From: Halobiforma nitratireducens JCM 10879
Lineage (GTDB): Archaea; Halobacteriota; Halobacteria; Halobacteriales; Natrialbaceae
Assembly: GCF_000337895.1 (NCBI RefSeq)
Contig: NZ_AOMA01000003.1
Span: 623-63,994 of the forward strand
Length of the DNA: 63,372 nt
Direction of reading: 5' to 3'
Shown: positions 34,385 to 42,632 of the stretch, piece by piece
Layout: every line of letters begins with the position of its first letter
Position numbering within the stretch: position 1 is the stretch's first letter
Notes under the pieces: generated by a model
Told to the model about the DNA's origin: nothing
The model's input: only the letters and a program-made list of their open reading frames with translations
Database searches by the model: none
Made by a program: the position numbers and the translations under genes

Positions 34385-35371
34385 ATGCAGATTCTCGTCA
34401 CTGGCGGTGCCGGATTCATCGGCGGCCACCTCGCCGAGCACTTCGCTGGCGACGGCCACGACGTGGTCGTGCTCGACAATTTCGAACCGTACTACGACCG
34501 CGGGATCAAGGAGCGAAACGTCGAGGTCGGACGGGACGCCGCCGAGGCGGCTGGCGGTTCCTACGAGCTGGTCGAGGGATCGATCACCGACGAGGAGCGC
34601 GTAGACCAACTGGTTGCAAAGACGGACGTCGTCTACCACCAGGCCGCACAGGCCGGCGTTCGAAAGAGCGTCGAACAGCCCGCGAAGGTCAACGAGTACA
34701 ACGTCGATGGGACGATGACGTTACTCGAGGCGGCGCGTCGCCACGACGTCGAGCGCGCGGTGATCGCGTCGTCCTCCTCGGTCTACGGCAAGCCCGAGTA
34801 CCTCCCGTACGACGAAGCTCACCCCACGACGCCGGTCTCGCCGTACGGCGTCTCGAAGTTAGCGTCCGAGCAGTACGCTCGCGTGTACAACGAAGTGTAC
34901 GGATTGCCGACCGTTGCGCTGCGGTATTTTACGGTATACGGACCACGTATGCGGCCGAACATGGCGATGACGAACTTCGTCTCGCGCTGTCTGCACGGCG
35001 AGCCGCCGGTGATCTACGGTGACGGAACGCAGACGCGTGACTTCACGTACGTCGACGACGTGAAACGGGTCAATGCGCAGCTCCTGGAGGACGACAGCGC
35101 GGACGGCGAGGTCCTGAACGTCGGCTCGACGGACAACATCGACATCAAGACGCTCGCCGAAGTGGTGCGGGACGAGATCGATCCATCGCTCGAACTCGAG
35201 TACACCGATCCTCGAGAGGGCGACGCCGAACACACCCACGCCGACATCTCGAAGGCAAACGAGCTGCTGGGGTACGAGCCGACGGTCGACATTCGCGAGG
35301 GCGTCTCGAAATTCATCGACTGGTACCGGGAGAACCAGCAGTGGTACGATCCGCTCGTGAGAAACTCCTGA
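34385..35371 (+). CDS. NAD-dependent sugar epimerase/dehydratase
   Basis: Encodes 328 residues of an extended SDR enzyme. NAD loop: ILVTGGAGFIGGHLAEHF. Catalytic residues: Ser in ASSSSVYGKPEYLP and Tyr-x3-Lys in SPYGVSKLASEQYAR. Substrate segment: LRYFTVYGPRMRPNMAMTNF, typical of UDP-glucuronate/UDP-glucose 4-epimerases. It probably makes a UDP-sugar for the surrounding glycan locus. ATG 34385 (MQILVTGG) fits the family; a GTG 15 bases upstream is also in frame. It is convergent with the PAP2 gene, with only seven bases between stops. Confidence 0.88.
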   Translation: MQILVTGGAGFIGGHLAEHFAGDGHDVVVLDNFEPYYDRGIKERNVEVGRDAAEAAGGSYELVEGSITDEERVDQLVAKTDVVYHQAAQAGVRKSVEQPAKVNEYNVDGTMTLLEAARRHDVERAVIASSSSVYGKPEYLPYDEAHPTTPVSPYGVSKLASEQYARVYNEVYGLPTVALRYFTVYGPRMRPNMAMTNFVSRCLHGEPPVIYGDGTQTRDFTYVDDVKRVNAQLLEDDSADGEVLNVGSTDNIDIKTLAEVVRDEIDPSLELEYTDPREGDAEHTHADISKANELLGYEPTVDIREGVSKFIDWYRENQQWYDPLVRNS

Positions 35372-35378
35372 AATCTCG

Positions 35379-36230
35379 CTATTTTTCGAGGACGCCGTGT
35401 GTTTGTCGGAGTGGGACGGCGAGTGCGAACCCCATCGCAAGGGCGTAGGTTACGAGTTCGAGGCCCCGGGGGAGCCCCCAGCTGGTCGAGACGAGTCGGC
35501 CACCGAGCAGCAGTGGAATGACGACGCTCAGAGGGAGGAGGAATCCCCTGGATTGAGGGAATGGAGTATGGGGAACACTCGAGCGACCGTACCAGACGGC
35601 AGTCGTTCCGAGTGCCGCGCCGAGGGTAGCCGGCATGAACGCCCCGGACGGTAGTGCGACAGCGACGAGTGCGAGGGCAGTCGCTGCTGGGAAAAGGTGG
35701 CCCGGATCGAGAGCGGGACGGCTGGCGATCACGGCAATGGTGAGGCCGAGCACCGCACCGGCGACGACATCACCGACGTAGTGCACGCCGAGGACGAGCC
35801 GCGAGAGGGCGACCAATGTGATCACGCCAGCGCCGAGGGCATGTCGGTGAGTGGGGGTTCTCCAGTCAGCAGTGATCGCCAGCCCACCGTAAACCGCCGC
35901 GGCCCCAAGCGTATGGCCGCTGGGGAAGCTGTATCCGCCGTAGTCGTCGGGGGCGAACGCGAGGTGGGTGACGGGACGCTCGAGGAGGATCGTCCCTTTT
36001 AGACAGGCCGTGAGCCCGAACGCGACGAGCGCGATACCGAGGACTCGAGCGCCCCGGTCACGGTCCGCGTGGTACCAGAAGAACCCCGTTGCGATCACGA
36101 GCAGGACAGCCGGATCGCCGAGGTGGGTCGCGGCTTCGATGGCGGGTCGGAACGGAGCCGGGACGGCCGTCCGGACCGTTTCGGTGGCCCCCGGTTCGAA
36201 TACCCACGCGGCGATCGTCGGGGCGTTCAT
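35379..36230 (-). CDS. PAP2-family membrane phosphatase, second copy
   Basis: Encodes 283 residues with about eight hydrophobic segments. Motifs: KGTILLERP (K-x6-RP), FPSGHTLG, and SRLVLGVHYVGDV, so all catalytic residues are kept. It is longer than the copy at 27433 by a C-terminal pair of helices. A role in recycling dolichyl (pyro)phosphate during glycan assembly is inferred from its place. The promoter lies in 36231-36300, back to back with the second sugar transferase. Confidence 0.88.
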   Translation of the reverse strand: MNAPTIAAWVFEPGATETVRTAVPAPFRPAIEAATHLGDPAVLLVIATGFFWYHADRDRGARVLGIALVAFGLTACLKGTILLERPVTHLAFAPDDYGGYSFPSGHTLGAAAVYGGLAITADWRTPTHRHALGAGVITLVALSRLVLGVHYVGDVVAGAVLGLTIAVIASRPALDPGHLFPAATALALVAVALPSGAFMPATLGAALGTTAVWYGRSSVPHTPFPQSRGFLLPLSVVIPLLLGGRLVSTSWGLPRGLELVTYALAMGFALAVPLRQTHGVLEK

Positions 36231-36370
36231 CGACTCGAGTTGGCGGCCCGGTACTGATAAGAGCGCTGGAGCCGTCGCCCAGTGCTGTCGAGGGTCAGAC
36301 GAGCCGAACTGTACTGCTCGAATTACAGTTCATATTCCAGGCATCAATCCTCAATATAAAATATGGAATA

Positions 36371-36377
36371 TACTATA
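36371..36377 (+). promoter_or_regulatory. TATA box of the second sugar transferase
   Basis: TACTATA lies 27 bases before ATG 36404 inside a markedly AT-rich stretch (36340-36380), giving a leaderless start and ruling out the longer upstream frame. Confidence 0.6.
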
Positions 36378-36403
36378 CCGCTCGTGGGTGTGTCATCGGA
36401 CGA

Positions 36404-37843
36404 ATGTTTACGGGCTGGCGATACCGGCTCGCGAGCGTCCTCGGCGTGGTCGTACTGACCGTCGGTGCAGTGCTCGTCGCGAACCACGGACTGTCCCAGC
36501 GGTTGTTTACCACGTACGTTCCGGTGTTCGCCCGGCTCGAGGTGACCGTGTTGTCCGGGCGGGCGCTCTCCCTGGCGCTCGCGTTGAGCGTGGCTGTGGT
36601 CGTCGGGAGTTTGGTCCCACTGTACAAGCCACAGCCGCGGCGCGTGCTCGACACCGTCTTCGTGGTCCAGAAGCGGGTGCTGGTGGCCGCGCTCGCGCTG
36701 GCGACGCTGGGCTATTTCAACTACTCGTACCGGTTGCCCCGGGCGACGCTGGTGATGACGTTTGGGCTCCTGGCGATCACGGTGCCGGCCTGGTTCGTCT
36801 GGATTCGGCGGCGGCCGACCGACGGGTCGGAGCGCGTGCTCGTCGTCGGTGACGACCTCGAGCAGATTGCGGCGATCTCGCCGTCGATCGATGCGTCCGT
36901 CCTCGGATACCTCTGTCCGTCCGTCGTCGGTGTCCGGGACGAACTGGCGTCGCTCGAGCCGGCTACCGATGGCGGTATCTCCGTTGGCTCGGGTGATGCC
37001 AGCGTCACGCGCTCGCAACTCGAGTCACTGGATCGGATCGGCGGCTTATCTCGGATGGAGGACGCGATACTCGAGTTCGACATCGATACCGTCGTGCTCG
37101 CGTTTCGCCACGCCGATCGCGCGGAATTCTTCGGAGCCCTGGACGCGTGTCACGAACACGGCGTCGACGCGAACGTCCACCGGAAGTACGCCGACAGCGT
37201 GTTGGTCACGGGGGGTGGGCTCGGGGAGCTAGTGACCGTAGACATCGAGCCGTGGGACCCGCTCGATCACCTCGGGAAGCGACTGTTCGATGTCGTGTTT
37301 GCGGGCGTCGGCGTCGTGGCGTTCGCGCCAGTCATGGGCGCGATTGCGGTCGCGATCAAGATGGAGAGTCCGGGACCCGTACTGTACAGCCAGGACCGAA
37401 CTGCGGGGTTCGGTGAGACGTTTTCGGTGTACAAGTTCCGGACGATGATTCCCGAAGGGGCGTCGGCCACACCGTCTGACGAGGAGGAAAACGAGCGGAT
37501 CACGCGTGTTGGACGGGTGTTACGGCGAACCCATCTAGACGAGTTACCGCAACTGTGGTCTATTTTGGTTGGGGAGATGAGCGTCGTGGGCCCTCGAGCT
37601 GTGTGGACCGAAGAAGAGGTACTGCTGGAGGGCGATGCGCCTGCGTGGCGCAAACGGTGGTTCGTGAAACCCGGGTTGACTGGATTGGCCCAGGTCAACG
37701 GCGTTACTAGTACTGCACCCCGGGAGAAGTTGCGCTACGACCTCGAGTACATTCGGCGACAGTCGTTCTGGTTCGATCTGAAGATCGTGGTTCGGCAGAT
37801 ATGGGGCGTGCTCGAGGACGTGTGGGGAACGGTTCGTCAGTAG
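36404..37843 (+). CDS. Polyprenyl-phosphate sugar transferase (WbaP-like), copy 2
   Basis: Encodes 479 residues and is a close paralogue of the protein at 29500, alike from MFTGWRYRLASV through KPQPRRVLD, LEDVWGTVRQ at the end and all sugar-transferase motifs (KRLFDVVFAGVGVVAF, ESPGPVLYSQDRTAGFGE, RRTHLDELPQLWSILVGEMS, KPGLTGLAQV). The variable part lies in residues 150-210, after the Rossmann start (RVLVVGDDLEQIAAI). Two initiating transferases with kept active-site residues suggest two glycans or two alternative first sugars. The last part of the coding region has lower G+C at third positions than copy 1. Confidence 0.9.
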   Translation: MFTGWRYRLASVLGVVVLTVGAVLVANHGLSQRLFTTYVPVFARLEVTVLSGRALSLALALSVAVVVGSLVPLYKPQPRRVLDTVFVVQKRVLVAALALATLGYFNYSYRLPRATLVMTFGLLAITVPAWFVWIRRRPTDGSERVLVVGDDLEQIAAISPSIDASVLGYLCPSVVGVRDELASLEPATDGGISVGSGDASVTRSQLESLDRIGGLSRMEDAILEFDIDTVVLAFRHADRAEFFGALDACHEHGVDANVHRKYADSVLVTGGGLGELVTVDIEPWDPLDHLGKRLFDVVFAGVGVVAFAPVMGAIAVAIKMESPGPVLYSQDRTAGFGETFSVYKFRTMIPEGASATPSDEEENERITRVGRVLRRTHLDELPQLWSILVGEMSVVGPRAVWTEEEVLLEGDAPAWRKRWFVKPGLTGLAQVNGVTSTAPREKLRYDLEYIRRQSFWFDLKIVVRQIWGVLEDVWGTVRQ

Positions 37844-37936
37844 GGGCGAACTCGACTCTCGTCGTTTCTCGAGCGTTTCGGTGTGGGTCTCGAGGCGATC
37901 GAGGAAGAGACGGCTCACGTCACGACAGTAATCACA

Positions 37937-38344
37937 CTACCGATAGCTTTCGTGGGTAACGCCGGGGATATTCCCGAAGTGGCCGTCTCCAGCCAGGACC
38001 GGTTCATCCCGTTCCAGGGCAGTTGCTGCAATTGCGGCGTCGCCTTTCCCGATACCCGGCCTGTCTCCGTTGTCCGTAGTGGCCATTCGCTCTCCGAGCA
38101 ATCGTCCCGCGCGCCGTGAGATGCTCGGCGTCATCTCCACCACCGGGTAGGAACCGAGAACGGCTTCGACTTGCTGTCGCTCCTCCAGAATATTTGCCAC
38201 CTTTCCGACGCCAACGAAGAGTTCGAGAACTGTCATCGACGGGATGACCAGGGGGATGCTCTCCGCCTCGAGTTCTCGTTCTTTCTGGACGGCCGGTTCG
38301 ATGTCGTCGATGACATCCAGCACGAAGCTCGTATCGACGATCAT
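37937..38344 (-). CDS. PIN-domain toxin (VapC-like)
   Basis: Encodes 135 residues. Acidic residues of the PIN nuclease site are seen in MIVDTSFVLDVID, TVLELFVGVG, IGKGDAAIAATA and GDGHFGNIPG. VapC toxins cut RNA, commonly tRNA. Its ATG overlaps the stop of the antitoxin gene by four bases, so the pair is one translational unit. It lies between glycan genes and is oriented against them. Confidence 0.88.
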   Translation of the reverse strand: MIVDTSFVLDVIDDIEPAVQKERELEAESIPLVIPSMTVLELFVGVGKVANILEERQQVEAVLGSYPVVEMTPSISRRAGRLLGERMATTDNGDRPGIGKGDAAIAATALERDEPVLAGDGHFGNIPGVTHESYR

Positions 38345-38571
38345 TCGAACCGCTCCGCGACCTCACGGACTTCATCGCGGTCCGTCTGATCAGCAGCATC
38401 GATGGCCTCGCGCATCTCGCTCACCTGCTCGTCGTCGAAGACATCGCGGAGATCGCGAAGTGACTGCCCACCGATGAGCCGATCGACGGCATCGCTGAAC
38501 GACTCGTCGTCACGTTTATTCGCCTTGATGCGTTCGTAGACGTCGTCCTCGAGACGGATCTGCCGTGACAT
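38341..38571 (-). CDS. VapB-like antitoxin
   Basis: Encodes 76 residues. The N-terminus MSRQIRLEDDVYERIKANKR is a ribbon-helix-helix-like DNA-binding part (beta strand, then two helices), followed by SFSDAVDRLIGGQSL and a charged helix that should wrap the PIN toxin. Haloarchaeal VapB proteins of this type are frequently named DUF7557. It precedes and overlaps the toxin gene and probably represses the pair's own promoter. The 38572-38850 gap holds promoters for this pair and for the divergent glycosyltransferase. Confidence 0.82.
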   Translation of the reverse strand: MSRQIRLEDDVYERIKANKRDDESFSDAVDRLIGGQSLRDLRDVFDDEQVSEMREAIDAADQTDRDEVREVAERFE

Positions 38572-38850
38572 TCTTGTTGACAGCGTTGACGCTCTACGTG
38601 AATCAAGGTTGGGTGTGGTAGTACCCCTCGGTATTTCTGGGTCGCACTCGAGGAACTGACGAAGCGAACGACGACGGTGACGGAACTTCTGACGGATACT
38701 CGGGCCCGGGACATCTGTAGTGGCGATACCAGTGGGGACTTCGTGCTGTGTCTCGAGTGATGGTGTGAGTCGGCCTCGAGTGCGTTCGGCGTTCTATCGC
38801 GTTGACGTGAATCGAACGACATATCCGCGTGCCTGAAAACCGGTACGGTA

Positions 38851-39981
38851 ATGCGGATTCTACGGGTCGCACAGAAGGTCTATCCGGACGTGAAAGGCGG
38901 GGGGCCGTACCACGTCCACGCGATGTCGCGAGATCAGGCGGCGATGGGACACGACGTGACCGTGGTGACGGTGCGGCAGGACGACTCGTTGCCACACGTC
39001 GAAGGACGGGACGGGTACACCGTGGTGCGGTACGATCCCGCGGTGAATTTGCTCGGGAACGACATCAGTCCCGGCATCGCGCAGTATCTGGCTGACGCGA
39101 AAGACTTCGACGTAATGCATGCCCACTCGCATCTGTACTTCTCGACGAATTTGGCCGCGTTGAAGCGGTTCCTTGGCGATATTCCGCTGGCGATCACGAA
39201 CCACGGACTGTACTCCCAGAACGCCCCCGAGTGGGTCTTCGATCTGTACTTGCGGTCGCTCGGTCGGTGGACGTTCGATCAGGCCGACGTGGTGTTCTGT
39301 TATACTGAGACTGATAAGGAGCGGGTTCGAGAGTTCGGGGTCTCGAGTCGAATCGAAGTCGTTCCAAACGGGATCGATACGGAGCGGTTCTCGCCCGAGG
39401 GTCCCGAGAGCGATCTCGTGGACGCGGACGGTCCTGTCGTGTTGTTCGTCGGACGATTAGTGGAGGGGAAACGGCCTCGGGACGCGATAGCGGCGCTCGA
39501 GCGAGTTCGCGGCGAGTGTCCGGAGGCTACCCTTTATTTCTGTGGAGATGGCCCACTCCGATCCGACCTCGAGGACGAGGTCATCCGGCGCGGCCTCGAG
39601 GATGCCATCGAGTTCGTCGGTCACGTTCCCTACGAGGACGTGCCGACGATCTACCGCAGCGCGGACGTCCTCGTCCTCCCCAGTCGGGCTGAAGGGCTTC
39701 CACGAACCGTCCTCGAGTCGATGGCGTCTGCGACTCCTGTCGTCGTCAGTGATCTGCCACAGGTGGCACCGATTGCGACGGAGGGAGGTGAAGCAGTTTC
39801 CGTAGGGGCAGTCGACGAGTTCGCGAACGAAATCGGTCGACTCATTCGGGATCGTCACACCCGCCGGGAGCTCGGCGAACATGGTCGTGATGTCGTCGGC
39901 AGCACTCACGATTGGCAAGACACCGTCGATCGGACGACTGCAGCATTGACCGAACTACCGACCGGAACTTCTAAGAAATAA
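38851..39981 (+). CDS. Glycosyltransferase family 4
   Basis: Encodes 376 residues of a GT-B enzyme. N-terminal domain: RILRVAQKVYPDVKGGGPYH (acceptor loop) and FDVMHAHSHLYF. C-terminal donor domain: VVLFVGRLVEGKRPRDAI and PSRAEGLPRTVLESMASATP with the E-x7-E motif. It adds a sugar from a nucleotide donor to the growing lipid-linked glycan on the cytoplasmic side. ATG 38851 begins directly with the first strand. A small membrane protein gene follows after 18 bases, suggesting an operon. Confidence 0.9.
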   Translation: MRILRVAQKVYPDVKGGGPYHVHAMSRDQAAMGHDVTVVTVRQDDSLPHVEGRDGYTVVRYDPAVNLLGNDISPGIAQYLADAKDFDVMHAHSHLYFSTNLAALKRFLGDIPLAITNHGLYSQNAPEWVFDLYLRSLGRWTFDQADVVFCYTETDKERVREFGVSSRIEVVPNGIDTERFSPEGPESDLVDADGPVVLFVGRLVEGKRPRDAIAALERVRGECPEATLYFCGDGPLRSDLEDEVIRRGLEDAIEFVGHVPYEDVPTIYRSADVLVLPSRAEGLPRTVLESMASATPVVVSDLPQVAPIATEGGEAVSVGAVDEFANEIGRLIRDRHTRRELGEHGRDVVGSTHDWQDTVDRTTAALTELPTGTSKK

Positions 39982-39999
39982 CTGCAGCAGATACTACCT

Positions 40000-40272
40000 A
40001 TGGGCTCGAAGGAAACGGACGTTCTCGAAAATTCACTCTTCTATCAGCTACTGGTTCGGTTCCGTCGTGCCGCCGAGCACAGCCTCGTTGCTCGTCTCTT
40101 CGGAAACTCGAAAGTACTCGTCGCTGGGGTGTGCATGCTCTTGCTGGTAAGTCTCGTTCGACTCTTACTCTCCGGACTGCACGTGACGGTCAAATTCCTG
40201 AGCTTTGCATTGCTCGTTGTCGTTTTGCTTGCTCTCGTCTGGCCATACACCAAGCCACTCACGGACGGCTAG
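40000..40272 (+). CDS. Small membrane protein after GT4
   Basis: Encodes 90 residues. A helical N-terminus of about 40 residues (LFYQLLVRFRRAAEHSLVAR) is followed by two hydrophobic helices (VLVAGVCMLLLVSLVRLLL and FLSFALLVVVLLALVW). I do not recognise a named family, although similar endings occur in larger haloarchaeal glycan-locus membrane proteins. It begins 18 bases after the GT4 stop and is likely co-transcribed. Its last 108 bases overlap the 3' end of the opposite-strand gene 40165-41394. Confidence 0.6.
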   Translation: MGSKETDVLENSLFYQLLVRFRRAAEHSLVARLFGNSKVLVAGVCMLLLVSLVRLLLSGLHVTVKFLSFALLVVVLLALVWPYTKPLTDG

Positions 40273-41394
40273 CTCCCACCGCTGAATCACCGGCGCGGCG
40301 AAGACGACTAGCATGAACACGAAGGGGATTCTGTGGCGGACGTTCGTGCCGAAATTCGAGTTGATGAGTCCGTACCCAGTGATTCCGCCGAGATAGACGA
40401 CGAGCAACACCACGAGTACGACCTCGTTCGTCTCACAGCTGTAGAGGGAACGGACCGCAGCGATGGCGAACACGACGATGTAGAGACTCGAGACGAATCC
40501 CAAGAGATGAAAGACCGTTTCGACGTGGAGAGGGAACGGGGCAAACTGGAAATAGAGAGCGCGTCCGGGCGCTGTGACGAGTACGTCGAGCCAGGACGAG
40601 TACTGCATTCCCTCGAGGTAGGCGGCCCCGCCGCTGGCCCGGTACGAGAGCTCCGCGTTGATCCGCTCGAACGAATACATGAACTCGGCAAAAAGCACGA
40701 ACCCGATCGCACCGAGCCCCCCAATGACTGCGATCAACGAGTGAAAGCCCGTCTCGATGTCGAGTAGCTCGTAGCCGAGGAATACTCCACCAGCAACCAG
40801 CCCGAGGAGAAGCACCATCGCTAACTCCGGTCGCAGCAGGTAGATCGTGGCGAGAAACGGGAGGAGGGGTATTGCCATCCACACGTCACGTTTCGTGAGT
40901 GCGTGTACGATCACCGCGAGTGCACAAAACGTCACGAATACCGACAGCGCGTCTCTCATCGGAATCGTAAGGAAGAGAAACGGGAGGGGCAAGAACAGAA
41001 CGATCGCGGTGACGCCGCTCGTGCTCACCAGTTGCTCACCGTATAGCTCCTTTGCAAGATACACGGCTGGTATCGGAACCAGCACCGCGAACAAACTATT
41101 CACCACTGACACGACAGTCGTATCGACCCCGAATATCGCGTACAAGAGGCCCTGAAACGTCCCGAAAGCGGTGACAGTTGTAGACGCCGTCGAGAACTCC
41201 CCGTCGATCAACTCCGTGCCGACGGTATGAAAGTTCCTGATGTCCCACCCGTACGGGACGAACGGTAGAACGAGGTACGCGAGAACAACGTGCCCGAGCA
41301 ACGCAACGAGGCCCGCATAGAAATAGAAGTCGTCGAGGTCCAGTATGCGACTGCATACGACGAAAAGGAAAAGAACGACAGCTACTGTAAGCAC
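40165..41394 (-). CDS. Polytopic membrane protein, GT-C-like or polymerase-like
   Basis: Encodes 409 residues from a GTG at 41394, with about ten membrane helices. An early extramembrane loop has FVPYGWDIRNFHTVGTELID and a later cytoplasmic segment IPMRDALSVFVTFCALA. The distribution of helices and the large loop after helix 2 recall GT-C glycosyltransferases or O-antigen polymerases, but no diagnostic DxD is clear. GTG is chosen since a strong TATATAT box lies about 25 bases before it; an ATG at 41526 is in frame but would overlap the divergent gene. Function in glycan assembly is inferred from place. Confidence 0.65.
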   Translation of the reverse strand: MLTVAVVLFLFVVCSRILDLDDFYFYAGLVALLGHVVLAYLVLPFVPYGWDIRNFHTVGTELIDGEFSTASTTVTAFGTFQGLLYAIFGVDTTVVSVVNSLFAVLVPIPAVYLAKELYGEQLVSTSGVTAIVLFLPLPFLFLTIPMRDALSVFVTFCALAVIVHALTKRDVWMAIPLLPFLATIYLLRPELAMVLLLGLVAGGVFLGYELLDIETGFHSLIAVIGGLGAIGFVLFAEFMYSFERINAELSYRASGGAAYLEGMQYSSWLDVLVTAPGRALYFQFAPFPLHVETVFHLLGFVSSLYIVVFAIAAVRSLYSCETNEVVLVVLLVVYLGGITGYGLINSNFGTNVRHRIPFVFMLVVFAAPVIQRWELAVREWLGVWPDESKQNDNEQCKAQEFDRHVQSGE

Positions 41395-41413
41395 ACCTTT
41401 TCGATACGGATCT

Positions 41414-41425
41414 GGGATATATAGA
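41414..41425 (-). promoter_or_regulatory. TATA box of the polytopic membrane gene
   Basis: On the minus strand CTATATATC is centred about 26 bases before GTG 41394. It argues that this GTG is both transcription and translation start. Confidence 0.55.
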
Positions 41426-41513
41426 TTTCCTGTTTCAGTACCCGAGTGACGGACACGTGATGCGGTCTTTCGATACTTTGAACAATATCCGTACAGTAGC
41501 CTTCGCAACCTCA

Positions 41514-42626
41514 ATGGGTGGGTCACGGACGGACATCTGGTATCTCATCGGTACTCTCTCGGTCGGTGGTGCGGAACGGACCCTCGTCGATCTAGCGAAC
41601 GGACTCGACCCCGACCGGTTCGACGTTACGATCTGGACGATCCTGGAACCCGGGCCACTGGCTGGCGACGTTCACGAACACGTCACGGTACGGTCGCTTG
41701 GGGCGGCGAATAAAGCGGACCTGCGCGCACCGCTACGATTCGTCTCGGCACTTCGGCGGCACCAACCCGATATTCTCCAGTCGTTTCTCTTCTACGACAA
41801 CACCCTGGCGACGATTGCCGGACTCGCGTGTTCTCAGACGACGGTCATCACGGGTGTCCGTGCTGTGCCGAACGATCCGAGTATCCCTCGGAGTCTCGTC
41901 CGCCGTGTCACGTGCCGGCTCGCAGACCACATCGTTTCGAACTCGGAAGCCGGTATCGACTTCATTCTCGAGCACGGTGCCGATCCAGGTTCCGTCTCGG
42001 TCGTTCACAACGGTCGCGATCTCGAGGCGTATCGAAACGGCGAAGCGACGCCCGAACTGCGGGAGTCTCTCGAGATACCGCCGGACGCTCCTGTGGTCGG
42101 GACCGTCGGCCGGCTGATCGAGCGGAAAGGGCACTACGATTTGCTCGAGGCGTGGCCGCTAGTATTAGATGACCACCCGGACGCCCAGTTAGTAATCGTC
42201 GGTGACGGTCCGGAGCGAGACGGACTCGAAGCGCGGGCTCGAGAGCTCGGCGTGTGGGATTCGGTTCATTTGCCCGGGACTCGGGATGACGTTCCCGCGT
42301 TGCTCGATTTGATGGACGTGTTCGCGTTTCCATCACATTTCGAGGGATTGCCCGGGGCGCTACTCGAGGCGATGGCTGCGGGGTTGCCGATCGTGGCGAC
42401 GCCGGTCGATGGGAACAGCGAACTACTCGACGACGAGCAGTCCGGCCTTTTCGTTCCAGTTCAAGCTCCAGATGCACTAGCAAGTGCGATCTGTCGACTG
42501 CTCTCTCAAGAGTCGTTTGCAACTTCGATTAGCGACGAAGCGACACACGTTGCCACTACCGATTTTTCACTTGAGCGGATGGTTGGGGATTTCACGACAG
42601 TTTATGAGGAGCGTCCGACATACTGA
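41514..42626 (+). CDS. Glycosyltransferase family 4
   Basis: Encodes 370 residues. GT-B signatures: IGTLSVGGAERTLVDLANGL (acceptor side, the GGaEr loop), SNSEAGIDFILEHGADPG, VVGTVGRLIERKGHYDLLEA and PSHFEGLPGALLEAMAAGLP with E-x7-E. ATG 41514 (MGGSRTDIWYLIG) fits a weak TATA (AATATC, about 41484-41489) 25-30 bases upstream; ATG 41460 is also open. Only six bases separate its stop from the next gene, so it is the first gene of an operon continuing with the AsnB-like and CapK-like genes. Confidence 0.9.
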   Translation: MGGSRTDIWYLIGTLSVGGAERTLVDLANGLDPDRFDVTIWTILEPGPLAGDVHEHVTVRSLGAANKADLRAPLRFVSALRRHQPDILQSFLFYDNTLATIAGLACSQTTVITGVRAVPNDPSIPRSLVRRVTCRLADHIVSNSEAGIDFILEHGADPGSVSVVHNGRDLEAYRNGEATPELRESLEIPPDAPVVGTVGRLIERKGHYDLLEAWPLVLDDHPDAQLVIVGDGPERDGLEARARELGVWDSVHLPGTRDDVPALLDLMDVFAFPSHFEGLPGALLEAMAAGLPIVATPVDGNSELLDDEQSGLFVPVQAPDALASAICRLLSQESFATSISDEATHVATTDFSLERMVGDFTTVYEERPTY

Positions 42627-42632
42627 GTACCA

